Assembly: GCF_029852145.1 (NCBI RefSeq)
Contig: NC_079979.1
Span: forward strand, 4,378,501-4,442,500
Direction: 5' to 3'
DNA: 64,000 nt
From: Microplitis mediator
Lineage: Eukaryota > Arthropoda > Insecta > Hymenoptera > Braconidae
Both the position numbers and the translations under genes were made by a program. The notes beneath the pieces are model-generated. The model was not told where the DNA came from, searched no databases, and was given only the letters and a program-made list of their open reading frames with translations. Positions 45,148-55,197 of this stretch are shown one piece after another; the stretch's first letter is position 1, and every line of letters starts with the position of its first letter.

Positions 45148-46931
45148 TAACGGGGTAAAAATTTAAATTTTCAAATTTAAATCAACCTGATTTCCCGCGG
45201 TTGATTAATTACCCTGAATAACCCATATGCGTTACTATTTCATCGACTTGTCGCCGGGCGCGCTAATTTAAGAGGCTCGTCCCCAAGACCCAACTAGAAA
45301 ATAAGTTGGAGTGGTGGATTTTCCGATAAGGGCCGAAGGATCGCGAACTTAGTTTTGATAAGAGAGTGCACGAGGGGAAGACGAACACAGTCGGACGGAC
45401 CGGGATAGACACCAGACGTGTGACCGCATATATCACTGCAGATATATTAATTGAGGAGAAAATTGAGTATTGGAGAGAAAGAACGAGACCAAACGAAAAT
45501 CGAAGGAACGCTGAAGGAATAAAGGACGCCACGATCATTTGGGAAAAAAAGGACATAAAGGAGAGGTAAATAAATCGTCGGCAAGTGGCCACAATTTATT
45601 AATTAATTAATTAAGAAATAATAATTAAGTTAATTCGTGGGCAGTCGCCATTTCCGGTTTGATTGTATTAAAATATAAATTCTCGGCAAGAAGGGCAGAA
45701 TTCAATATAAGTTAACACGCGGTCCGTCTGATAAATTCTCGGCAAGAAGGCCAGAATTTCTTAAACATTAATTATAAATAATAAAATTAATATTAAGAAA
45801 TTGTTAATTGACAAATGAAATTAGTTTTATTTAATAAAATAAAATTTACAAGACTGAAAATAAAAGTGCCGTGAAAATAGTGATAACGATAAAACTATAA
45901 TTAATTAAAATTATTATTGATGGAAGTCAGTTCTTGATGTAAAATTTGGTTATTAACGTGAAGACTAGTTGTAAATGGATTAAAGAGAGATAGCGTCAGT
46001 CGTTGGCGTCAGTTTTTCAGCGTCACAAAATTCTTCACTCAAAAACTGATGTTTGAAAAACTGAAAGTATATAAAATTGTCGTGTTGATAAAAGTGTCGT
46101 TATTAAAATGTAAAAGAAATAAAATTTTAGAGTCAGTAAATGTATAAATTAAAATTTTGCGGATATAAATTTAGTCCAGTGGACAAATAAATAAATTTGA
46201 GATTAATTAAAAGTGTGTGAATAAAGTCCTGGGGACTCAAGGAATAAAAAGTGTGTGTGTGAGTGTGAATAAAGTCCTGGGGACTCGAGTGTTAAAACGT
46301 GTGTGTGTGTGTGTGTGAGAAAAATTAAGTTTCCTGTGGAAATGTTTTAAAATCATAGATCCAGGGGATCTGGCCGGTGGCCATTTCGTATAAAGTCCAG
46401 GGGACAATTTTCGTATTTAATTAAGATCCAGGGGATCAGGCTGGTGGCCAAGTTATTATAAAAGTCCAGGAGACTCGTTCGTCGTAATTAATAAAAGATC
46501 CAGGGGATCAGGCTGATGGCCATTTCGTATAAAGTCCAGGGGACAATTTTCGTATTTAATTGAGATCCAGGGGATCAGGCCGGTGGCCAAATTTGTTATA
46601 AAAATCCAGGGGACTCCGTAGTTGTTAAGAATAAAAGTCCGGTGGACAAGGTTTGTAAAATTAGTTATAAGCAAAATAAAAGCCCGGTGGACCAAATTGT
46701 CAATTGTTAAATAAAAGTGAAAATTATATTGATATAAAATTGTGTGTTAAATAAATTTAATCCCTCAATCTCCTCACTCTTATAATTTTCAACGACCCTG
46801 ATTTCATAGTATAACAACTCCGGTTCTGGAAGGCCGAGTCATAGCTTCCAGTGGCGCCCTTATTAAGATCAATTAATAAAGGGGCCAAACTTGGCAAGGT
46901 TGAGATATACCCTGTTATAGACTACATATAC
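45146..46931 (+). mobile_element. LTR-like insertion in LINE ORF1
   Basis: The insertion is bounded by a repeated GATTTG (45142-45147 and 46932-46937), and ORF1 resumes in frame after it. It starts TGTAACGGGGTA; near the far end TACCCTGTTATA is an imperfect inverted match, as expected for an LTR with TG...CA ends, though ~12 bp of extra sequence follow. GTGGCGCCC near 46,850 looks like a retroelement primer-binding motif (from memory). No gag/pol frames, so a solo LTR or short non-autonomous LTR element is likely. Confidence 0.5.
46205..46700 (+). repeat. Array of micro-hairpins with changing stems and fixed loops
   Basis: About 17 units of the form stem-3 nt-stem: GTCC(T/A)GGGGAC, GATCCAGGGGATC, TGGCCGGTGGCCA, GTCCGGTGGAC. 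Stems differ between units but both sides change together; loops are AGG, TGG or GGT. Units alternate in order (GATCC, then GGCC, then GTCC types). Just upstream, AATTCTCGGCAAGAAGG(G/C)CAGAATT appears twice with the same logic. Confidence 0.7.
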
Positions 46932-47024
46932 GATTTGACCCTGGACGCTATAGTACCGATATCACAACGAACAGAGACTAGCCACACGCCGACGCAATTG
47001 AAGAAACAACAAACATTTCCATGA
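46932..47024 (+). pseudogene. LINE ORF1, part 2 (C-terminus)
   Basis: The frame interrupted at 45,147 continues here as DLTLDAIVPISQRTETSHTP then TQLKKQQTFP and TGA at 47,022. The resumed frame and the repeated GATTTG show that the 1.78-kb block between is a later insertion. Confidence 0.65.
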
Positions 47025-47066
47025 ATAACACTAAACAGCATTCCTAACAAATCCTCAACACAAAAC

Positions 47067-47412
47067 ATGAACATAACCTTCTAAAACTGTCACGGTATTA
47101 ATAATCTCCCAGACATTACAGACCTAAGACAAAACATTATATGTATCAGCGAAACATGGAGATACTCAAATGACACCTCGCTACCGGGTAACTTCTCGAA
47201 ATCTGAATGGGTACAAGCTGTAAAAGAAAAAACCCCTGGTAGGGCGAGCGGTAGATTACTAACCATGTATGAGAGCGAGGTAGACATAGGAACAATCTGC
47301 GATGCAGATTCCTGGATATTCAGCAAATTTAACAGGAAAGACGTTTCGACCATTATCGGCTCGGTATATTATAAACCGAGTATTAATTTTAAAGAATCCT
47401 GCGAATCTCTAA
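47067..47412 (+). pseudogene. LINE ORF2 N-terminus (endonuclease fragment)
   Basis: ATG at 47,067 gives MNITF, a TAA (47,082), then NCHGINNLPDITDLRQNIIC, ISETW, SKSEWVQAVKEKTPGRASGR, IGTICDADSWIFSKFNRKDV and IIGSVYYKPS. NxxGI and ICISETW followed by G.A.GG-like and YYKPS blocks are the start and middle of an APE-type LINE endonuclease. The rest of ORF2, including the reverse transcriptase, is missing. The in-frame stop at codon 6 and truncation make it inactive. Confidence 0.7.
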
Positions 47413-47424
47413 ACCAAAAAAAGG

Positions 47425-47775
47425 CCATTCGGCAGCCGAAGTGGAAGTAGATTTCTCATTATTTGACTATTTTCACCTTTTAAATAAAATTTAATAACGA
47501 AATAAAATTTTTTTTTACATTTTCTTGAAAATTCTCAAGATGATAAAACAAAAAAAATCAAAAAATTATAAGTAAAATGCCAAGAATTGAAGTTAACTAA
47601 ATGAGCTTCAGAAGAATTTTTGATAATAATGCACTATATGTTTTGATTTGACGTTATTTAAACGTACCTATGGATGTATTAAAACTATCGGACCAATGGT
47701 ATTTCGGATCATATTCAAAGAATTATGATAGATTATGGTTTTATTCCTCGAAAATTCTACCATAAGGACCAAGGA
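47425..47775. repeat. Repeat, inverse copy of 24.36-24.71 kb
   Basis: Begins ATTCGGCAGCCGAAGTGGAA right after the LINE breaks off and ends near TTCTACCATAAGGACCAAGG. Opposite orientation to the 24-kb copy. Confidence 0.7.
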
Positions 47776-48261
47776 CATAATTTGCTTTCAATAAAATCCA
47801 CCAATAAAATAATTTAAGATTAAAATTTGATTGTGATATATCAAAGTGTCATACTTGAAATTAGTACTAATATTTAAAATAAAAAGCCTATTAGAATATC
47901 AAACGACGAGTAGATATAGAGAATATTATCATCATAACTAATGTTAATCTTTTTATTGATATATCATATCATTTATACACTGTCGATAAAATAAAATTGT
48001 ATATACCCACTGAATTAAGATGTTTGGATATTATAAGTGTCACACTGCAAAAATATTAATTTAAGTAGCTCCATGAATTTACTAAGAAGTAGAAGAACTA
48101 ATGCAAGAGCAAAATTTCATTAAATGAATGGTAAAATAAGTAATTTCATTGGTCTAGGCACATATGTGGGCATGAAAATTAAAGCTTATGTAAAAAGCTT
48201 TCAGATGAATTTTATAGAAAGTCGATAAGTTATCACATTCAAAAGATATTGAAGAAAGAAT
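47776..48261. other. Non-coding stretch
   Basis: No gene or repeat boundary recognised. Confidence 0.3.
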
Positions 48262-48791
48262 AAGAAAAATATGAATTTTGGACATTTTGAAAATTTTAAA
48301 ATGCTATAACTTCCAAACTAATCAACCAATTGAGCTCATTTTCAAACTCAAACAAGGTAGTCACCCACAAAATACGTGTACTAAGTTTCAAGGCGATCGG
48401 TTTAAAATTGTGGCTATAAACAAAGTGAAAACCTGCATAAAATTAGTTTTTATCATATTTTGTAAATGTTCAAAACCATTTATCTATTAGAAAAAATGGT
48501 TAAATCGATGAGTTGTATAGTCAAAATTGTAGGCAATCAAACGAGCTTTCACATAAAACAAACAAAAATAAGCTATCTCTTTCCGTTGGAAAGTTACATC
48601 CAGTTAAATGAGTAAACAATTTTTTTTTGGAAATTTTACAAAATTTCAATCAACTATAACTTCTAAACTTATTCGCCGAATTGGCCCATCTTCGAACTCA
48701 TCCAAGGTAATCGTCCATAGAATAAGTGTACTGAGTTTCATTATGATCAGTGTAGAATTGCGGACGCTATCGTTGGAGAACGGCGCGTTAT

Positions 48792-48796
<5 letters not shown>
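48262..48796 (+). repeat. Repeat unit shared with 18.01-18.57 kb
   Basis: Direct, collinear match ending in GAACGGCGCGTTATAT and followed by an AT microsatellite here. The 70- and 82-aa frames are not conserved in the other copy. Confidence 0.7.

Positions 48797-48839
<43 letters not shown>
48797..48839. repeat. (AT)n microsatellite
   Basis: About 21 uninterrupted AT units at the end of the shared repeat. Confidence 0.95.
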
Positions 48840-48845
<6 letters not shown>

Positions 48846-49492
48846 TAAACTTTTGAACCAAATGTATTTCCTGACTCAGCTCGTCGAGCTAGGTTTAGAG
48901 GTAGCAAAATTTTTCGAAACTTCCATCATGAGAACAAATACAATAGTTAGATTTTTATGAAATCTACTAATACTGTCATTAAAAAATTTTTTCTACAACT
49001 ATTAAATGGTTAATTAAATACTTTTACCATGTATTATAAAGAATTACAATTTAATAAGTTATTAAAACATTTATAAATTCGAAACAAAATAAATTATGTT
49101 TTATTCTTAAGACTTGAACTAATTATTAACATAAATAATTATAATTTGGCGTCAAACATTTTTTTTATTAAATATAAATTTGTATTATTGTTAAAACTTA
49201 GTGGTCGCGGTAAATCTGAATTGAAATAAAATTCATACTTATTCCACTAAAGAAAAAACTCCGTATTTACTCAGTATGCTGAAAAAAAATAATTACAACA
49301 GATAATTAAATTTGAAAGACACTATTGATCACGAATGAAAAAAAAAAAAATTAAGAAACATATTTAATATTCTTACGTATTATTGTTTGATTTACTTTAT
49401 CGTAGAGATGGATGATTTCTTCCTTCATACGTTCTGAGCCTCAAGATCGAGACAGTCGACCTGTGACTGATGCACGAATTAATACTTCTTTT
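48840..49492. other. Non-coding; holds a fragment of the 54/56-kb inverted arms
   Basis: About 48,905-48,960 (TCATGAGAACAAATACAATA and TTAGATTTTTATGAAATCTA) matches the arms at 54.07 and 55.99 kb. The rest may be 3' flank of the minus-strand gene candidate at 49,493-49,657. Confidence 0.35.
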
Positions 49493-49657
49493 TTAAAAAT
49501 AATCTAAAGTCAATTGGCTTTCTTTTATTGCATTTCTGCAATTACCGGGCTTGCAAACGATTCCATATCCCAAATCCTTCATCTGAAATAAAAAATAGAT
49601 GTAAGCTCATAATATTCAGCGTAATTGTTATTAATTTCGATAAAATTTAAACTTACA
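49493..49657 (-). CDS. Candidate two-exon gene end with 74-nt intron
   Basis: Minus strand: QKLYGPLEDEN ends at AAT|GTAAGT (exon end 49,657). A 74-nt intron (49,656-49,583) finishes TTTTTTATTTCAG. The next exon, in phase 0, reads MKDLGYGIVCKPGNCRNAIK then ESQLTLDYF and TAA (49,495-49,493). Donor, acceptor and length are canonical for an insect intron. Alternatively the second exon splices at CCCG|GTAATT. The upstream border of the first exon is unclear: an in-frame TAG lies just before QKLYG, so a short exon or another acceptor is needed. The protein is not recognised. Confidence 0.45.
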
Positions 49658-50261
49658 TTCTCATCCTCAAGTGGACCATACAATTTCTGCTATTTTCGGT
49701 ATCATGTTACTTAGTAGTGTGGAAACTAATTCAAATAATAAATATTAAACAATAATAATAATAATTTAAGTAAATCAATAAATACCCGCTATCATTTGTA
49801 TTTTGCCATAATATTTTGTTTTTTATGGATAAATGCTACCATATTTCTAATTTACACTGTGTTTCCATCACATATAAACGATTCATTCCTTTATATAAGT
49901 AATGAATTATCTTTATCACATTTAAGTAGAAACACTTTTTTAATGAATCAGTTTAACTACGAAATAAACATTTATTTTACACGAATTTATATAAGAGTCA
50001 CTGAATACTGATGCAGAGCGAGCTGGGACTCTGGAACAAACTGCCGTATTGTAATAATGCATGCATACAGACGTACAATGATTTACGATATAAGAATCCA
50101 TATTTATGTGTAAGTATGCCATATATATCCACAATAGCAACGCCATCACTGTAGGTTACAGATGATGCTATATATTTATACATCTACACGCGCTTATTTT
50201 TTGAGATTGTAAGAAATTTATATATAGATAAAATGATATCTGTTATATTTAATGAATATAA
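49658..50261. other. Region upstream of the minus-strand candidate
   Basis: Contains antisense frames (49,796-50,183) that overlap each other and are unsupported. Small islands of lower AT at 50,015-50,060 could hold an upstream exon or promoter, but nothing can be called. Confidence 0.25.
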
Positions 50262-50472
50262 TATACCTTGCTAAATATGGCTTTATATGATCTGATTGGG
50301 TCATATCAAAAAGTTTTAAACGTTCATATCTGGCCTGATATGATCTGATATGCTCATATATGATGTTTTGATATGGCCTGATATGACCATATTAGGTCAC
50401 ACGAAAAATCTTATATTGACATGTCAAGTCATATCTAAAAATTATGTGCATATTAGAAAATTTTTTTACGGG
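50262..50472. mobile_element. TGATATGACCATATCA array ending in ACGGG
   Basis: Repeated GATATGATC / TGATATGGCCTGATATGA and GGTCATATCA motifs, ending AGAAAATTTTTTTACGGG, i.e. a CCCGTAAAAAAATTTTCT terminus on the other strand. This is the end type of the CCCG class. The left end was not found. Confidence 0.5.
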
Positions 50473-50499
50473 AGATCTACGCAGATACTCATAAATCTG

Positions 50500-51960
50500 C
50501 GTGAATTAAATTAAACAGTATAAAATAAAAATTTTATTCAGTTTTTGGTTAGCACCCAAACGGTTCAGACTTTTCTACTAGACTGTATCACGTGTTCAAC
50601 AAAATAAACTTAGTGTATTGTGAGTGAGGTGTTCGCAATTAAAAATTACTCTTTTCCCAGTGAGGAAGTGCATTAGCCACTGTAGCTGGTAGTCGCATGT
50701 AAACTACCAATTAATTAACTCAAGAAGTATCTGGCTATAGGAAAAATTCATGGCCGAACTAGTTAACAGGACCCAAACAATGAATTACACCCAGGCCCTT
50801 CCGAAAGAAGTTACATCAACGACAGAGCAAGCCATTGTCCTCGGTACAGTCAAAAGGACTCCTAGCCAAAATTACGCTATCGCCATCGCAGACAAAATTG
50901 GTCCTGAGAATATTCACTTTATATCAAGAATTGCTAACAACCGTGTATGTGTATATGTATCGTCTAAGAAATTAGCTGAAAAGCTTATTGACCAACACAA
51001 AGCCATTACTATTAGTTCCCAAGAAATCTTTTTCCAGCCGTTAATCACCCGTAATAAAAGAATTATAATGTCCAATGTTCATCCGATAATACCAAATTAC
51101 ATCATCAGAAAGGAACTCAACAAATCCAGTATAACACTAATGTCAAAAATTACAACTTTGCGTGCGGGCTTATATACTCCCGGTTTTAAACACGTGCTCG
51201 GTTTTCGTGGCCCAGTGTACATCAAGCCGGAGAACCTAAGTAAGATTCCCAGCCACTGGAAAATCGACTTCGATGACTCAACATACTGGATTTACCCGAC
51301 CCTTGACAATGTGACCTGTTTTCTATGCAAACAGGAAGGCCACATCGCTAAATTCTGTCCTGTTAAAACAAATCCGGATGAAAATATCGTGAACGAAATT
51401 ACCTTAACGGGTGAGATCACGGAGACCGTAGATAATCAAGATGAGTTAAGTAATGTAACGCGACCTAAGTCCACCTCCGCTGACCGGAAGCCGTTTCCTC
51501 GCCCTTTCGGGCAAACACGCGCTGCGAGGTCACCCCCATCTTCCAACCCAGACGACAATCTTAGCCGAAAAATACAATCAAGTAACGACTAAGGTGGACA
51601 CTAACCGGAGCTATAATAAAAAATCCTCATAGCGCGTGGTATCTAACCACAGCCACCACAAGTCCTACCTCTTTTGGGCGAAATACCATATCAGGAAATA
51701 AAGAGACTCTGGCCGCAGCGGGCTTGAAAAATGGCCCCCCGTGGTGCCAGACTCCCAGTTCTGGTCAACATGGTTACTAATGAATAAGTGGTGGGACGCA
51801 ACTTCTCCCCATATCCTATTTAAAGGACTTCCTCCACTTATTATCTTTCGGATTTCGAACAAACTATTATCTGCTTGTTCAGTCCCTGATGAATTTTCTA
51901 CTTTCCGAGCCTTTAGGCGCTCTGATTATTCAAACCGAATCAAAGTTTAGAGCAGCTCGA
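50500..51960 (+). mobile_element. LINE 5' region with intact gag-like ORF1
   Basis: A ~230-bp leader (with TTAGCACCCAAACGGTTCAG, possibly the 5' end) is followed by a complete ORF1 (50,750-51,592). After it about 370 bp of low-AT sequence (with a 69-codon frame at 51,741-51,950) does not read as endonuclease or reverse transcriptase. The element is therefore missing ORF2 or replaced by other sequence. Confidence 0.6.
50750..51592 (+). CDS. Gag-like ORF1 protein of a non-LTR retrotransposon (280 aa)
   Basis: A true ATG opens 280 codons without interruption. Residues ~20-120 (VLGTVKRTPSQNYAIAIADK, FISRIANNRVCVYVSSKKLA, IFFQPLITRNKRIIMSNVHP) and ~120-185 (LRAGLYTPGFKHVLGFRGPV) match the RNA-binding gag-like fold of insect LINE ORF1 proteins. 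Residues ~190-208 contain a CCHC zinc knuckle, CFLCKQEGHIAKFC. The tail is Pro/Ser/Arg-rich. The role would be binding element RNA in the ribonucleoprotein. It is intact although no ORF2 follows, so it may be recent, or possibly retained; composition is clearly coding, less AT-rich than neighbours. Confidence 0.85.
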   Translation: MAELVNRTQTMNYTQALPKEVTSTTEQAIVLGTVKRTPSQNYAIAIADKIGPENIHFISRIANNRVCVYVSSKKLAEKLIDQHKAITISSQEIFFQPLITRNKRIIMSNVHPIIPNYIIRKELNKSSITLMSKITTLRAGLYTPGFKHVLGFRGPVYIKPENLSKIPSHWKIDFDDSTYWIYPTLDNVTCFLCKQEGHIAKFCPVKTNPDENIVNEITLTGEITETVDNQDELSNVTRPKSTSADRKPFPRPFGQTRAARSPPSSNPDDNLSRKIQSSND

Positions 51961-52734
51961 GACGGTTGCTACGGTAACGGTTACTTTGGCAACGGTTGCT
52001 GTCAGATGGTAGTAGCCAATCAGAGAAGCCTATTTGGTAGATAGCCAATAAAAAAAGAGGATTCGGTAAATTGCTAAATAGTCAATTTTGAATAGGATTT
52101 TCATAAAATCCGTTCTTAGTGAGCGTCTGCGTTGAGAAAGGAATCTGCATGCCTAATTTTAAGACAATAGGAACTATAGTTTCGGAGATATCGTGATGGG
52201 TGATTGCGTCAGTCAGTGGTATTTCGCTTATATATATAGATATGAATATTTGTATCTGTATGTATATCTATAGGTAAATAGTATGTGAGCACGAGTGTGC
52301 ATATTACGAATAGTAAAGAGAAAACAAAAATACACAGCCTTTCTCTTTCTAAAACACCTGCACGTGTGCCTTGGGCTCCCGAATTAATCCTGCGATCATA
52401 AAATTTTATGAGTCATGAAACCAAGGGACCGCAAGCCCTTCGCGGGTTGCGCGGCCTCGTCCCTCTGCTTATCTCTAATACAACCCAGATTACGCTTCGT
52501 TTCCTGGAACTTAGAATACCGGTTCCTCTATCAGATAACCCAATGCACTTGGCCATAAGCCTTTTCTTTCACCTATGACCAATTTCTAAATATAGTGAAA
52601 CCTAAACTTACAATTAACCTTCTCAATAAGACTAACCCTCAGACCTCGATCTGCTAATAGAGCACTTTCCCCTTTTATTTTCAAAGAACTGGTCTAAGTG
52701 GTCCTCCGAAAAATATCCGTATTCTGAATCAGAT
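51961..52734. other. Lower-AT non-coding region
   Basis: Contains paired GGTTGCTACGGTAACGGTTA and TTGGCAACGGTTGCTG motifs and a TATATA run (52,230-52,290). 52,380-52,480 has a GC patch (GACCGCAAGCCCTTCGCGGG, with a small GCAAGCCCTTCGCGGGTTGC hairpin). No sustained frame or family recognised. Confidence 0.35.
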
Positions 52735-53325
52735 CTCTAGTATATGCTCCCAAAAAATTATCGAAATCAGTCACTCGGATTGAAGGTGTAACTTTTGTCG
52801 GTTTGCGATCGGTCAACTTACAGTGCGAGTTACTCACTGAGTCAAAATTAAATATTTGTTCTCGTGACAGTCTACACCTAGGCAATCGGACTCCTAGATC
52901 GCACCAGAATTCTATTCTTTTATTTTTGTTGTAACCTATATTCAAAGATAGGGAAGTGTAGCTACTTGGTACGCCTATTAGCTTTGTTTCTAGTTGTTAT
53001 AACGCAAAACAAAATCTTTAATTAAAGTCAATCGCTCACCAGAAGTAACCTTTGCCGGTTCTCACTCCAAATTTCTACCAGTTCAAAATTTAGTTAGCTC
53101 TAATGGCTTGAATTCGATTAGTACCGCGATTCAGAGTTTTAATTTCACTTGTTGTCCGTGGGACGGTCCGCTGATCTTAGATTATCGGTCTCGTGACAGT
53201 CTATCGCCTATGCATCCAGACTTCTAGATCGAAAACCGAAGTTCAATTTATACATTCGCGTTTGTATTCAATTCATAGGGGAGTGCATCTTCTTGGTACC
53301 CCAGTAGCTTTGAATATTTAATTCC
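52735..53325 (+). repeat. Two-unit diverged tandem repeat, period ~328 bp
   Basis: Matching blocks recur in order about 328 bp apart: GTAAC(T)TTTGTCGG / GTAACCTTTGCCGG, TCTCGTGACAGTCTA, ACTCCTAGATCG / ACTTCTAGATCG, and GGGAAGTGTAGCTACTTGGT / GGGGAGTGCATCTTCTTGGT followed by AGCTTTG. It is non-coding. It could be a duplicated regulatory region of a transposon or LTR; no family is recognised. Confidence 0.55.
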
Positions 53326-54069
53326 GCTGCATTAAAATCCCAAAGCCACAGTGCAGGGCTTCAGCGCATTTAATAATAATCATGATACAATCACCGATCA
53401 TCAAATACAAAGTGGTGAATTGTAAGAGAGTGTGATCAACGAATTACAAACCACTTTAAGCCAAGTGGTAAGGCTAACTGTATTTTTTTTTATTAATAAT
53501 ATTACAAATATGTATCAACATTATAATTCTAAATAAGAATGTATAGATTCTTTCTTTTTTTTTAATCTCTTTCCTTTATTAAATATACCTCTTACTTTAG
53601 CATTCATAAGCCAGTGGGTACAGAAAGAGACAGACGTTAAGAACAGGCACATCTCAAGGGCCCATATTCAATGACTTACATTTCCCTTTCACTTTGAAAT
53701 CCCGGACCTACCGTAAAACCACGCAGGTCAACAGACGGGATAGTCTATTGTACTTCCGCTCGGTACAAAATAGATATAAATACTAGTTATAATAGTATCG
53801 AATATACAGAACATTCTTACACTAGCTATGTGACGGTCCTATTCGGCTTCTTCGTTGAGCAATAGAATAAAATGTCCTAATATGTAGTGATTATATAATT
53901 AATTCATTGAAACTTTTTATCCGTCGCCTTCACTCTCTCCGATTGTGACAAACTTACCAACCGATTTTTAAGTTTGATTCAGCATTTGATGCAGTTTTTG
54001 AGTCTTTAGGCTATGAAATATTTGGAATCAATTGGTTCAACGATTTCGAATTAATGAGATAAAATACTT
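53326..54069. other. Non-coding, unresolved
   Basis: GC-richer than most of the window up to about 53,760. A TATAAATACT and AATAAAATG with TGTGACGG (53,828) and GATTGTGACA (53,948) hint at a short LTR-like unit, but this is weak. Confidence 0.3.
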
Positions 54070-54181
54070 TTTAGGTAGACCTTTTTAAAAATCTAGGTAT
54101 TGTATTTGACCTCATGGTCGATTTTTCAAGAAATTTTGTCATAACCTATCATAATTGGTTGAGTAGAGTTCAAAAATACCA

Positions 54182-55165
54182 CACTGAGAAAAAGTTTTTC
54201 TTCGGACAACTAAATTGGTTTTGTTAAATTCTGTTAATCTAAAATTTATTTGGGACAACTAAATTTTATTACGTCAATATAATCTATTTTGTCATTTTTA
54301 ACAAATAATTTAATAGACTCTATTTGGTTGACATTAATATTTCTCTCTCTTAGATGATAAAATTATTTGATAAAGTTAAGAAAATATTTCTTTAATGGAC
54401 AACTAAACTATTTTATAGTGCCAACAAATCCAAATATTAACGCAAAATATTATTATATCAAGTATAATAAATATTACATAGACACAAAAAAATATAGTCA
54501 TTTAGAATAAATATATATATTTGTTAGAGGTTAATAAATATATATTTGAACCTAATGATTATTAATTAAAAAGTTATCGTGTTAGGCAGCAGTAGCGGGA
54601 GTAGTTCGCTGCTCGCCACTAGATCGCGCTCACCACTTGTAGTGTCCCTGGTAAGAAACTTATTTCAGAATTATTATATTCCCAACTTGAAGCATATATG
54701 GGACGGGTTATCCGCTGTGAATTAGCTGAGTGACGATAACCCTTGTGTGGTAGTAATATAAGGGTATCCTGTATTACACTATGACATTGATGTTTAATAT
54801 GAATGTTTCCCTAAACAATTTTTGTCATAGTACAAAAAAAAGTACTGTGTCAAGGAGAAAAACTGTTTTTCTAAATAGTATTTATTTAATTGCTAAATAA
54901 ATATTCTGTCATTTTAAATAATATTTAATTATTATATTTCATTATGACTACTTTATAAGCTCTACAGGTGATCAATTCGATTTTATGCTTGCTACTAAAC
55001 GCGTAATTTTTACTATACATTTTATAGTTTCTAATAATTTGTTTTGTTGGTGGATTATAAAATATTTAGTTAAAACAACCAAATATATGATTGGCAATAG
55101 GCAATCGAATGATTTTGTTGTCATAACTAAAATTTAGTTGTCAGGAGAAAATTTTTTTCTCAGTG
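54182..55165. mobile_element. CACTGAGAAAAA element, complete copy
   Basis: Ends CACTGAGAAAAAGTTTTTC and AAAATTTTTTTCTCAGTG; CA is duplicated at 54180-54181 and 55166-55167. The empty site is visible in the inverted arm near 55,930 (ATACCACTCGTTAAA). Subterminal motifs are CAACTAAATT and GTTGTCATAACTAAAATTTA-like inverse forms; the interior carries the GC-rich module (54579-54680) and a second less-AT patch (54,700-54,760). No transposase. Related to 22094-22690. Confidence 0.8.
54579..54680 (+). repeat. GC-rich ~90-bp module, copy 3
   Basis: GTTAGGCAGCAGTAGCGGGA, GTTCGCTGCTCGCCACTAGA, TCGCGCTCACCACTTGTAGT, GTCCCTG, GTAAGAAACTTATTTCAG. Same orientation as copies at 16.35 and 22.49 kb. Confidence 0.75.
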
Positions 55166-55197
55166 CATTCGTTGAAAAATTTATACCTGTATATATA

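Larger units (their letters stand above)
43800..47412 (+). mobile_element. LINE with ORF1 and start of ORF2, interrupted by an LTR-like insertion
   Basis: Layout: duplicated 5' UTR block (CCCACGTG(T/G)CATTATAG(G/A)TTAGAG at about 43,805 and 43,989), ORF1 (44,071 to 45,147, resuming 46,932-47,024), a 42-bp gap, ORF2 start with an endonuclease signature (47,067-47,412), then abrupt loss. Coiled-coil ORF1 plus ISETW-type endonuclease suggests a Jockey/CR1-like LINE. It is dead: one nonsense codon in each ORF, an insertion and a 3' truncation. Confidence 0.7.

Noticed and set aside
45263..45592. 109-aa minus-strand and 67-aa plus-strand frames in the LTR-like insertion
   Set aside because: They overlap antisense; neither shows a gag, protease or other recognisable motif.
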